Assembly: GCA_030770535.1 (NCBI GenBank)
Contig: JASVEC010000025.1
Span: 620,001 to 684,000, forward strand
Reading direction: 5' to 3'
Source of the DNA: Batkoa obscura
Lineage: Eukaryota > Entomophthoromycota > Entomophthoromycetes > Entomophthorales > Batkoaceae
DNA: 64,000 nt
Part shown: one piece after another, positions 43,943-54,569 of the stretch
How positions within the stretch are numbered: position 1 is the stretch's first letter
Layout: every line of letters begins with the position of its first letter
Translations under genes and position numbers: made by a program
Notes under the pieces: generated by a model
Databases searched by the model: none
The model's input: the letters and a program-made list of their open reading frames with translations, nothing else
What the model was told of the DNA's origin: nothing

Positions 43943-45850
43943 CTATTTATTTTTTAATTGATTTTGGAGTTCTTTAATCTGATTAGAGATGGGCTCAAAT
44001 TTAGTAGGGTAGCTATTCCAATGTTTATTTACATTAGCTTTGAGTTGGTCAAACGTCAACCATTGTTTATCTATTTTAGTGCCATTATAAACTAATTTCA
44101 ACGAATCATTAGCCTTATACTTCTGCTCGTATTCTACTTGATCTTCTGGTTTAGGATATACTTTAGGCAACTAATAATTTATTTAGTTCAAAATCAGCTC
44201 AATAAAATATAAAATTACGTTATCAGAATCGGGGAGCACCATAAATTGCCCAGGCAACGAAAACTTACTTGTATCTGTTTTCGGTAACTTGGCTATTAAT
44301 CTTACTGAATCATCTTTTTCCTTAATGTAGCTCAGTTTGGTAGCAAAACTCATAGTGTCTCTGTTAAGTTTCTATCATATTAATGTGTTTATGTAAAGTA
44401 AGAATAATTGCTAAACTTACTTGTAGTAACCCACCTCCCATGCCAAACGCTATATTTTCACTAGAGTAGCCAGCTTCTAGTACAGCATCTAATATCTTTT
44501 CCAACACAATTATATCAATACCGTCGCCTTGAATCACCCCACAGCCATTCAACACCTTTTATACTTGTTAGCTTGTTTTTTAAAATTTATTCTAACACCA
44601 TAAACTTACTTTATAACCCTTACTGTTTACTGTAGAACCAAAAACTTGATCACCAGCACTATAAAAAAATTAGATCATTAAAGATAAGATCAAAAGAAAA
44701 TTTACTTTAAAGCCATTAAAACTGTTTTGATTGGGTCTCCAGAATCTGGTCTTAAGACCATAAACCCCCCTTTGCCTACTTTTTCACTTGCTATCTCTGG
44801 TAATATTTTTTCCAACGCTGCTTTGTAATCATACGAATCCATCACACAGGCAAATACCCCACTTCCGAATTTCTCTATCATTTTTAAGATGGCTTGCTAA
44901 ATTAACGTTAGTATACTGTTTAAATGAATATCGTTTCAACCTACTTTCTCATTAGGATGACTGGTCATGACCGAGTGCTCTGTTGCTGGTATTGAGCTTG
45001 CTATTGGAGCCCCATTGTTCCAGTTAAATTGGCCATAATAGGCGGCTGATAAAGTATCAGAACCTTCGAAATTTAACTAAAATAAAAATAAAAACAGCAA
45101 AATAAAAATTATAAAATAAATTACCAGATGAGCCATGCCACCCAAGATACTTTGCTCTACTGAAGTGCAGCCTCGGAATCCAAAATCATGTAATCTTGAA
45201 TTTATTAAAAAGTATTTTTCTTTATCAACGCTTTTTTCAAAACTTTTTTCGATAATCGTTTTACACTGCCTTGATAAAGTTGCTACTGTACATGGGTACT
45301 TTTAATTGTTATTGTTAATTACATATAAACCATAATACTTCTAACTAAAACTTACCCAAACCATTGTTAATAAAGCTTCCAAATAAGTGATCAGTCCAGA
45401 ATAAGGTTCTTCTGCCACCATAACTATAACTGGTACATGAGGATAAACAACAGTGCCTTCTTCTAAGGCATAAATAGAAATTGGAAAATAACCATTGTTT
45501 TCATTGATCATCTTTAAAAACAATTCTTCAGAGAATGGAAACTTTGTAAACCCAGCGTTATGGGTTTCAAAAAATCTTTTGCTTTTCTCCAAATCTTCCA
45601 AAGTCCATTGCTTATTTATATAGTTCTCTATAAAATATCTCAAACCAAAGAACACGATCCTTTCATCTGAACCTTTATTATAACTCTGTCGAAATGAGCT
45701 ATAGGCTACCATCTTTATATTGACTATTAAATGGAGTTTAATATTATTTAAAAATCTTTTTACCTTCTTTGAATCTGGGAATAGATAGGGATGAGATAAC
45801 TTGTAACTATCTGTTAGTAAGAATATTGGTATTCCAAACGGGCCGCTCAT
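43943..45850 (-). CDS. NAMPT: Nicotinamide phosphoribosyltransferase, nine exons
   Basis: Minus-strand exons are 45850-45764, 45712-45356, 45298-45125, 45076-44945, 44896-44706, 44658-44610, 44555-44421, 44371-44219 and 44170-43943, joining in frame to 501 residues (animal NAMPT 491). Introns are 47-57 bp. I chose the start at MSGPFGIPIFLLTDSYKLSHP because an upstream in-frame Met adds only Lys/Asn-rich sequence. Landmarks: LTDSYKLSHPYLFP, VWYPCTVATLS, LHDFGFRGCTS, GSDTLSAAYYGQF, PATEHSVMTSHP, CVMDSYDYKAALE, VLRPDSGDPIKTV, VIQGDGIDIIVLE and AFGMGGGLLQKLNRDTMSFA. The enzyme joins nicotinamide and PRPP to give NMN, the one-step salvage route to NAD. Confidence 0.93.
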
Positions 45851-46967
45851 TCTGTGTATTTGTGTATTGTAATAAAAAATCTTTTTGATTTTTAACTTTA
45901 AATTGGTTTTGATGATGTAAGTTGTATTATTCGAATTTTTAGCCAATTATATAGGCATAAACTGTTACTTGCTATTATTGCTATTTAATTGAATAAATAT
46001 CATATTTGTTATATGCTATATTTACTCTCAATTATAATAAAGCTATATTAAATATTAAAACGGGTAAAACTATTACCAATTTTAAAGTATGAGATATTAG
46101 TTTTATATAAATTTTAAAATTATTTTCTAGTTTTTTATCACTATGAACCAAAAATTTTATCTACTAATCCAATTATCATTAGTAATTAAAAAATCTATTT
46201 AATACAATCATACACTATTTTATTATTTATTTAATTTAGCCTAAAGGTTTGTGTGTGAAATCAAACCTATTTTCCTTTCATTTTATAAGATATTTTTTCG
46301 CAAAAATAACAGTGAGGTTTAACTTAAATAGTCACCCTCTTTACTTAAATTGTCTAATAAATGAGTTTAAATTATTTAAAAACTTGTTTTTATTTCGAGT
46401 ATTATAATAATGAGCTCATATATTTTGGTTTACCGGAAATTATTTTGTTTTATTGTAAATTAATTTTAATTTAATGATACCCCTCCTCATTCTTTTACTC
46501 ATTTCTTTTTATGAGTGTACTAAAGGAACACAATGTAATATGAATAGTACTAAATCCATGCTTGGTAATCCACCAAAAACAATATAAAATAAACAAAATA
46601 TTAGAAGCGCAGTATAGATATATTACGATGTAAATAAAGGAGTTACCTGGGGTGAAACCTGAAACCAAACGAACTAGAATAAATTTTAAGTCAAAGTATA
46701 TTTAATGCTTTATTGGACTTCGCCTTCAAAATAAACCAATAAAACTAAAAATAGTCATAAACTGAGCTAAAAATATAACAGAGGTTTATTTTTCAAAGAA
46801 CTAATGAAAAAGCCTTTTATCCCTTCAATTAACATCCCTTAATTTCAAAAAAAAATAACAATGTGGAGTAAACCAACTTCATGTAAAGCAGAAAAATATA
46901 ACTTTATTATACTAAAACAACACTAATAATAAAATAAAAAACTATTCAGATCCTATACTATCAGCCC
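45851..46967. other. Intergenic, no gene seen
   Basis: Spacer between NAMPT and the zinc-finger gene; no structure recognised. Confidence 0.5.
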
Positions 46968-47549
46968 TTAAGCAACTTTCGCACCAGCTTCTGTGCTCTC
47001 TTCCAACTTTGCTTTAGTAAATTGATGCCTTTTACTCTGTACATGTTGATTATAATTCTCCAACCGTTTAAACGATACAAAACATATTTTACATGAATAT
47101 GGCTTTGTCCCTGAATGCTCTTTAATATGGCGTGTTAGGTGCACTTTTTGTTTAAATGATTTATCGCATAAATGACATGTATATCTTTTTTCATTGTTAA
47201 CGATGACTGTTGTTGAAGTATCCCTGAGTTTCGCGCCTAGAGGAGCACCTGGAGTCACTGTATTTGGTTTGGTAGGAGTAAGCAAGGGACTTGGCGGGGG
47301 AGGAATAGGATTATCAATATTATCATCTATATCATCTAACTTTAAACGGATGGGGTAACACCAACGTTCGTAATGGGTATACACCAACTCGTCGTTATTT
47401 TTTTGAAAATTTTTACTAAAGTGTTTTTTAATGTTGTGCCAGTTGAAGGATTTTTCAGTTTGAAAGTATTTGTTACATTTGCCACAAAACAAACGTGCGC
47501 TACCACTAATGCCTATCGTTCTATTCTCCATCCTTAAACTATTATGCAT
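46968..47549 (-). CDS. C2H2 zinc finger protein, likely transcription factor
   Basis: 193 residues, one exon. Three C2H2 fingers: FCGKCNKYFQTEKSFNWHNIKKH near residue 21, YTCHLCDKSFKQKVHLTRHIKEH near residue 122 with a TGEKP-like SGTKPYS linker, and CKICFVSFKRLENYNQHVQSKRH near residue 151. Between finger 1 and the finger pair is a Pro/Thr-rich stretch. The adjacent finger pair is the usual DNA-binding unit; finger 3 with its HVQSKRH end also resembles RNA-binding or JAZ-type fingers. The target is unknown. A TATA-like GGTATATAAACC lies on the minus strand at 47582-47593. Confidence 0.85.
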   Translation of the reverse strand: MHNSLRMENRTIGISGSARLFCGKCNKYFQTEKSFNWHNIKKHFSKNFQKNNDELVYTHYERWCYPIRLKLDDIDDNIDNPIPPPPSPLLTPTKPNTVTPGAPLGAKLRDTSTTVIVNNEKRYTCHLCDKSFKQKVHLTRHIKEHSGTKPYSCKICFVSFKRLENYNQHVQSKRHQFTKAKLEESTEAGAKVA

Positions 47550-47581
47550 CTAAAAAGTGACAAGCTCGAAGCTAAGCCTCT

Positions 47582-47593
47582 GGTTTATATACC
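47582..47593 (-). promoter_or_regulatory. TATA-like box of the zinc finger gene
   Basis: GGTATATAAACC on the minus strand, 33-44 bases upstream of the ATG at 47549. Confidence 0.45.
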
Positions 47594-49628
47594 TCAAATT
47601 TTTAGAGCTTACTTTTGATTGGCGCTTGGAAGCTTAATTAGTTTTTACTGATGATGATTGGCCCAGTTATCCCTGAATTCTTTAAGGGATTGGCTTAGAT
47701 CTGCTTGATCCAATCGGAACTTTCTAAGCCATTTGTTTAGAACTCGAACTCATATATATTAGAAATACAGAGATTTGAAATATTTATTGTTGTAGTCTAT
47801 TACAGTATATTCTGTAACCAAATATAAGACTCGCTTTCTAAAATTATTTATATTTGTATGAACAGTTATGTCTATTTTCGAACGATAGTAGAATTTTAAC
47901 AATTTTAAGTCTATTTCTATACACCTATCAATTAGAAGTTGTTTTAAAAACATCATTTTGATTTGAATGATTTATTTTGTATGCTATTTTTAACCTTACC
48001 TTAAATATCTTATAAATCAATATTAAAGATATTCTTCAAATCGTAGTATTGTTTTAATTGTTAATATTCATTTTTATGGTTTTAACACTATAGCAAGTTG
48101 TCATTAGAAGTTAAATTAAAACCAATGCTATAATGTTAACTGTGCTATTTTTTAAATAACTTTAATTTATTAATTTAAAGAGACAATCTTATTGACTCGT
48201 TACTTAAATTGATATCTGAATATATATCACTAAGATTGATCTATACAATTTTAAATTAGAAATTAGCTTAATATTTGTAATTATTTGAAATTGAGGTATA
48301 ATCGTTGTCTAATTTGAATTATGTTTATAATCAATTTTTTTTATTTCCAGAGGATTTTAACCCAAGTTTATAATCCATAAGTTTAAAATAATAAAAATAT
48401 AATGTTATCTTATAAGTATAAAGAATACTTCAAAATGACGTGTCTAAAATTTGTTATAAAAATAATTTATTTCACTAATCCTTCATATACATGACTCAAA
48501 TCTATTATTTTTTTAAAAATATTAATTTCTACCTAAAAAGCTACAGGTATTTTATTATTCAAATAAAAAATCAAATGACGAAATTCAAAGGGATAAATTT
48601 AATCAATTGATTATTAATGCTTTAAAAATTAAAAATAAAAAGGCTTAAGCGCTTTATTGGTTAAAGTAAAAAGGTAAAAAGTACTGAGAAATTATAAGGG
48701 ATAAATTTAAAGATATAGTACACAAGCTCGTTAAAACAGAATTTCTATAAAGGAGTTATATCTGCAATTCTCTAATACATCTTATACTCCAAAAAACTTT
48801 AAAGAATTCTAGTAGTGTAAATAGACATGTTTTGTTAAAAAAATTTATAGTTTAAAATAATAAAATCAAAACTTGGCCTATAAAAGTATAGTTTACTTCT
48901 CTACCCAGTAATATTCATTACTCCAATAACTTGGTACAAAAAGTCTGATTTACAAATAAGAATTTGAATATATTAATATAATATGGGATTTGAATGTTAC
49001 GTTTTAACACTTATTGGTAAGCACCAAATATATATAAGTAACTATAATTACTAAAGTTAAATTGAGTTGTTTTATAGTATAAATAAACAAAAGAATAATG
49101 GGAATACCCATAAATTACCTTAATTTCAATTTGTTATCTTAGGTACTTTAATAATTGATGGGAACTAAATAATAACAAATCAAATTTTGGGTAGAATATC
49201 AACTCGAGAATTAAATTAAATTAAAAAACAAAAGGATGGTATAAATATAAATTTAAAACTCAAAAGATAGCTTTTATTTACAGCGTAATATTATTTGTTA
49301 AAACAACCAGTCTACAATTAATTAAGTTCACAGTTTAATTCACTTTTATTACTATATCTGTCATATATTTCATAATTTTGTTCCAAAATTAAAGATTATG
49401 GGTTAATAGAAAAATTAAAATTAGAGTCAAAGAATGGAATTTCCATTTGTAGGAGCATCCCTGGTAAAAAATAGGGATTAAAAAGGGAATTGAATTAACA
49501 ATCTCAATCTACCATAGCCATGTAAGTAACATTAAATAATAAATTGTGATGAACTCAAATGATTAAAAGAACACTAATAGGTATCAAGATGGAATTTTTC
49601 AAGCTTTTTTATCTTCTTATTTTACATA
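47594..49628. other. Intergenic, no gene seen
   Basis: AT-rich upstream region of the mucin-like gene; no repeat or RNA recognised. Confidence 0.5.
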
Positions 49629-52600
49629 ATGTTTATATTAATTAATAACAATACCGTATGGAAATGGCTAACATACGCTACCTTAGTAATATTAGCAATA
49701 AATATTGGTACAATAAACAGTTATAAAAATAGTATAGTTAAAAATAATAATGTAATCAATGGTAAAGGAAACAATGCTTTAAATTTGATCAATGTAAACA
49801 AGCTCTTAAGAAGACAAAATCAAAATAGTGAAAGCACTAGTAAGTCATCCGAGACTGAAACAGGTCCCATTTCATCAATCCAAAGCCAACCACAACAAAC
49901 TCAACCTGCTGAAACTTCAAACTCATTTTCATCGTCAAGTCAAAGTACAACTGCTCTGCCCCCAATTACTACAAAAAGTACAGAATCTACTTCAGAAAGT
50001 GTACCTAGCATTTCTACTACAGAAAGCACAACTACAGTATCTACTACAAGCAGTAATAGCTCATCTTCTGTATCTACTACCGTAAAGGAAACTTCATCCA
50101 TAGAGTCTACCAGTAGTAAAGAAACTTCATCAATTCAATCATCAACTAGTACTGAAGGTACTACTACTCAATCAACAACTCCATCAACAACTCCATCATC
50201 TACTGTAACGACTACTAATGCTGATAGCTCATCTACAGTAACCATTACCAGTAGCGATAATTCATCAAGTGTATCTACTAGCAATAATAATAGCTCATCT
50301 ACTGCTAACTCAAGTACAACTGAAACTACTCAAACTACAGGTACTACTCAGACTACTCAAACTACAGGTACTACTCAGACCACAAGTACAACTGAAACTA
50401 CTCAGACCACAGGTACAACCCAAACAACCCAAACCACAGGTACAACTGAAACTACCCAAACCACAGATACTACTCAGACTACTCAAACCACGGGTACTAC
50501 TCAGACTACAGGTACTACAGAAACTACCCAAACTACAGGTACTACTCAGACTACAGGTACTACAGAAACTACTCAGACCACAGGTACAACTGAAACTACC
50601 CAAACCACAGATACTACTCAGACTACAGGTACTACAGAAACTACTCAAACCACAGGTACTACTCAAACCACGGGTACTACTCAGACTACAGGTACAACTG
50701 AAACCACTCAAACTACAGGTACAACCCAAACTACCCAAACTACAGGTACAACTGAAACTACCCAAACCACAGATACTACTCAGACTACTCAAACCACGGG
50801 TACTACTCAGACTACAGGTATTACAGAAACTACCCAAACTACAGGTACAACCCAAACTACAGGTACTACAGAAACTACTCAAACCACAGGTACTACTCAA
50901 ACCACGGGTACTACTCAGACTACAGGTACTACAGAAACTACCCAAACTACAGGTACAACCCAAACTACAGGTACAACCCAAACTACAGGTACTACAGAAA
51001 CTACCCAAACTACAGGTACAACCCAAACTACAGGTACAACCCAAACTACAGGTACTACAGAAACTACTGAAACTACAGGTACAACCCAAACTACAGGTAC
51101 TACAGAAACTACTCAAACCACAGATACTACCCAAACTACAGGTACAACTGAAACTACCCAAACTACAGGTACTACTCAGACTACAGGTACAACTGAAACT
51201 ACCCAAACCACAGATACTACTCAGACTACTCAAACCACGGGTACTACTCAGACTACAGGTACTACAGAAACTACCCAAACTACAGGTACTACTCAGACTA
51301 CAGGTACTACAGAAACTACTCAGACCACAGGTACAACTGAAACTACCCAAACCACAGGTACAACTGAAACTACTCAAACTACAGGTACAACCCAAACTAC
51401 AGGTACAACTGAAACTACCCAAACCACGGGTACTACTCAGACTACTCAAACCACGGGTACTACTCAGACTACAGGTACTACAGAAACTACCCAAACTACA
51501 GGTACTACTCAGACTACAGGTACAACTGAAACTACTCAAACCACGGGTACTACCCAAACTACAGGTACAACTGAAACTACCCAAACTACAGGTACTACTC
51601 AGACTACAGGTACAACTGAAACAACTCAAACTACAGGTACAACTGAAACTACTCAAACCACGGGTACTACTCAGACTACAGGTACTACAGAAACTACCCA
51701 AACTACAGGTACAACCCAAACTACAGGTACTACAGAAACTACTCAAACCACAGATACTACCCAAACTACAGGTACAACTGAAACTACCCAAACTACAGGT
51801 ACTACTCAGACTACAGGTACAACTGAAACTACTCAAACCACGGGTACTACCCAAACTACAGGTACAACTGAAACTACCCAAACTACAGGTACTACTCAGA
51901 CTACAGGTACAACCCAAACTACAGGTACAACTGAAACAACTCAAACTACAGGTACAACTGAAACTACTCAAACCACAGGTACTACTCAAACCACGGGTAC
52001 TACTCAGACTACAGGTACTACAGAAACTACCCAAACCACAGGTACTACTCAGACTACAGGTACAACCCAAACTACAGGTACTACTGAAACTACTGAAACT
52101 ACCCAAACTACAGATACTACCCAAACTACAGGTACAACTGAAACTACCCAAACTACAGGTACTACTCAGACTACAGGTACAACTGAAACTACTCAAACCA
52201 CGGGTACTACCCAAACTACAGGTACAACTGAAACTACCCAAACTACAGGTACTACTCAAACTACAGGTACAACTGAAACTACTCAAACCACGGGTACTAC
52301 TCAGACTACAGGTACTACAGAAACTACCCAAACTACAGGTACAACCCAAACTACAGGTACTACAGAAACTACTCAAACCACAGATACTACCCAAACTACA
52401 GGTACAACTGAAACTACCCAAACTACAGGTACAACTGAAACAACTCAAACTACAGGTACAACTGAAACTACTCAAACCACAGGTACAACTGAAACTACTC
52501 AAACCACAGGTACAACTGAAACTACTCAAACCACGGGTACAACCCAAACTACAGGTACTACTGAAACCACAGGTACAACTGAAACTACCCAAACTACAGG

Positions 52601-54569
52601 TACTACTGAAACTACTCAAACCACAGGTACTACTCAGACTACAGGTACAACAGAAACTACCCAAACCACAGGTACAACCCAAACTACAGGTACAACTGAA
52701 ACTACTCAAACCACGGGTACTACTCAGACTACAGGTACTACAGAAACCACAGGTACAACTGAAACTACTCAAACTACAGGTACAACCCAAACCACAGGTA
52801 CAACTGAAACTACCCAAACTACAGGTACAACTGAAACTACCCAAACCACGGGTACTACTCAGACTACAGGTACAACTGAAACTACTCAGACCACAGGTAC
52901 TACCCAAACTACAGGTACTACAGAAACTACTCAAACCACGGGTACTACTCAGACTACAGGTACAACTGAAACTACCCAAACTACAGGTACCACTGGAACT
53001 ACTCAGACCACAGGTACTACCCAAACTACAGGTACTACTGAAACCACTCAAACCACAGGTACTACTCAGACTACAGGTACTACAGAAACTACCCAGACTA
53101 CAGGCACTACTCAGACTACAGGTACAACTGAAACTACTCAAACTACAGGTACAACTGAAACTACTCAAACTACAGGTACAACTGAAACTACTCAAACTAC
53201 AGGCACAACCCAAACCACAGGTACTACTGAAACTACCCAAACCACAGGTACAACTGAAACTACTCAAACCACGGGTACTACTCAGACTACAGGTACAACT
53301 GAAACTACTCAGACCACAGGTACAACTGAAACTACTCAAACCACGGGTACTACTCAGACTACAGGTACTACCCAAACTACAGGTACAACTGAAACTACTC
53401 AAACTACAGGTACAACTGAAACTACCCAAACCACAGGTACAACTGAAACTACTCAAACCACGGGTACTACTCAGACTACAGGTACTACTGAAACTACAGG
53501 TACTACTGAAACCACTCAAACCACAGGTACTACTCAGACTACAGGTACTACTGAAACTACCCAAACTACAGGCACTACTCAGACTACAGGTACAACTGAA
53601 AGTACTCAAACCACAGGTACTACTGAAACTACTCAGACTACAGGTACTACCCAAACTACAGGTACAACTGAAACAACTCAAACCACAGGTACAACTCAAA
53701 CCACAGGTACTACTGAAACTACCCGAACTACAGGTACAACCCAAACTACAGGTACTACTGAAACTACTCAAACCACAGGTACTACTCAGACTACTGCAAC
53801 TACGATTACTACAGGATCTACTGCTTCTACTAATACAATTGAAACTTCTACTGATGCCACATCAACTAGAGAAACGAGCACTGGATCTGCTTCTTCAGAT
53901 AAAACTACCAGTTTTATAACTTCAACGGCAACTGATTCCAGCTCAACCACTCAAATAAAAGCGCTTCCATCCGATGTTGCAGCCGCGGTTAGCTTTGAAA
54001 TACCAGCTGAAGAATATTATCCGTTTACCATTATTATACGTAACAGAAGCTATCTTTCATTTATTGATTCGGAGACTTCAGCTCCGAACATGAACTCAGT
54101 TAAAGCATTTAGTAGTGACCTTGTTGATGACTTTACCGATTTGCTGTCTCAGCCACGCAATCGATTTTTCGTGCATCGTATCCAGCCTAGAAAAGCTGCA
54201 GATTTAGTTGGTGACTCAGGGTTAGATATCGAGGTACTCTTACTTCCTTCTGATGACCCTAATGATCCTACCATGTATGATCTTAAAAAGCAGTTTGATA
54301 ATATTGTACAAAATGAACGCTATAGATTAGCTTCTACCAAAGTGTTAAAAGATCTTGATGTTGATCTGTTTATTAAAACCAATAATGGATATGGCAGACC
54401 AGAAGATTATGGTATCAATGGGAAATCTTCTAGTCCATACGCAGGAGTAGGAAGTGTTACGCCTACACCTCAAAAATACTTTACCATTGGTGGATCAGTT
54501 GCTGCTGCTTTTGTTTATGCATTGATCACTGTTGGGTTCATTCGCTACCGTAGATCTTTATCAACTTAA
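49629..54569 (+). CDS. Giant Thr-rich mucin-like membrane protein
   Basis: 1646 residues, one exon. Residues about 12-31 (KWLTYATLVILAINIGTINS) form a signal or anchor segment. Residues about 65-230 are Ser/Thr-rich, as in O-glycosylated cell-wall proteins. Residues about 232-1390 are a tandem array of TTGTTQ, TTGTTETTQ and related units. A folded-looking domain follows (about 1455-1600: VSFEIPAEEYYPFTIIIRNR, RKAADLVGDSGLDIEVLLLP, DPTMYDLKKQFDNIVQNE), then a C-terminal TM helix GGSVAAAFVYALITVGF with RYRR after it. This is a type I membrane mucin layout, comparable in plan to Msb2/Hkr1-type sensors or wall-linked adhesins; I see no sequence homology to prove either. The membrane-proximal domain could be SEA-like, by layout only. 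Confidence 0.85.
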   Translation: MFILINNNTVWKWLTYATLVILAINIGTINSYKNSIVKNNNVINGKGNNALNLINVNKLLRRQNQNSESTSKSSETETGPISSIQSQPQQTQPAETSNSFSSSSQSTTALPPITTKSTESTSESVPSISTTESTTTVSTTSSNSSSSVSTTVKETSSIESTSSKETSSIQSSTSTEGTTTQSTTPSTTPSSTVTTTNADSSSTVTITSSDNSSSVSTSNNNSSSTANSSTTETTQTTGTTQTTQTTGTTQTTSTTETTQTTGTTQTTQTTGTTETTQTTDTTQTTQTTGTTQTTGTTETTQTTGTTQTTGTTETTQTTGTTETTQTTDTTQTTGTTETTQTTGTTQTTGTTQTTGTTETTQTTGTTQTTQTTGTTETTQTTDTTQTTQTTGTTQTTGITETTQTTGTTQTTGTTETTQTTGTTQTTGTTQTTGTTETTQTTGTTQTTGTTQTTGTTETTQTTGTTQTTGTTQTTGTTETTETTGTTQTTGTTETTQTTDTTQTTGTTETTQTTGTTQTTGTTETTQTTDTTQTTQTTGTTQTTGTTETTQTTGTTQTTGTTETTQTTGTTETTQTTGTTETTQTTGTTQTTGTTETTQTTGTTQTTQTTGTTQTTGTTETTQTTGTTQTTGTTETTQTTGTTQTTGTTETTQTTGTTQTTGTTETTQTTGTTETTQTTGTTQTTGTTETTQTTGTTQTTGTTETTQTTDTTQTTGTTETTQTTGTTQTTGTTETTQTTGTTQTTGTTETTQTTGTTQTTGTTQTTGTTETTQTTGTTETTQTTGTTQTTGTTQTTGTTETTQTTGTTQTTGTTQTTGTTETTETTQTTDTTQTTGTTETTQTTGTTQTTGTTETTQTTGTTQTTGTTETTQTTGTTQTTGTTETTQTTGTTQTTGTTETTQTTGTTQTTGTTETTQTTDTTQTTGTTETTQTTGTTETTQTTGTTETTQTTGTTETTQTTGTTETTQTTGTTQTTGTTETTGTTETTQTTGTTETTQTTGTTQTTGTTETTQTTGTTQTTGTTETTQTTGTTQTTGTTETTGTTETTQTTGTTQTTGTTETTQTTGTTETTQTTGTTQTTGTTETTQTTGTTQTTGTTETTQTTGTTQTTGTTETTQTTGTTGTTQTTGTTQTTGTTETTQTTGTTQTTGTTETTQTTGTTQTTGTTETTQTTGTTETTQTTGTTETTQTTGTTQTTGTTETTQTTGTTETTQTTGTTQTTGTTETTQTTGTTETTQTTGTTQTTGTTQTTGTTETTQTTGTTETTQTTGTTETTQTTGTTQTTGTTETTGTTETTQTTGTTQTTGTTETTQTTGTTQTTGTTESTQTTGTTETTQTTGTTQTTGTTETTQTTGTTQTTGTTETTRTTGTTQTTGTTETTQTTGTTQTTATTITTGSTASTNTIETSTDATSTRETSTGSASSDKTTSFITSTATDSSSTTQIKALPSDVAAAVSFEIPAEEYYPFTIIIRNRSYLSFIDSETSAPNMNSVKAFSSDLVDDFTDLLSQPRNRFFVHRIQPRKAADLVGDSGLDIEVLLLPSDDPNDPTMYDLKKQFDNIVQNERYRLASTKVLKDLDVDLFIKTNNGYGRPEDYGINGKSSSPYAGVGSVTPTPQKYFTIGGSVAAAFVYALITVGFIRYRRSLST
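50322..53800 (+). repeat. Coding minisatellite of 18/27-bp units
   Basis: About 3.5 kb of units translating to TTGTTQ and TTGTTETTQ, with occasional TTDTT, TTGITE and TTESTQ variants. Codon choice varies among units (ACT, ACA, ACC, ACG), so the array is not freshly amplified throughout, but longer higher-order blocks repeat. Confidence 0.95.

Noticed and set aside
50269-53919. Two further long open frames over the mucin array, one on each strand (about 1216 and 1153 residues)
   Set aside because: The repeat unit has no stop codon in these frames, so they stay open by default. Composition is meaningless Leu/Gln/Lys or Cys/Ser repeats. Only the frame with a signal, domain and TM helix is kept.
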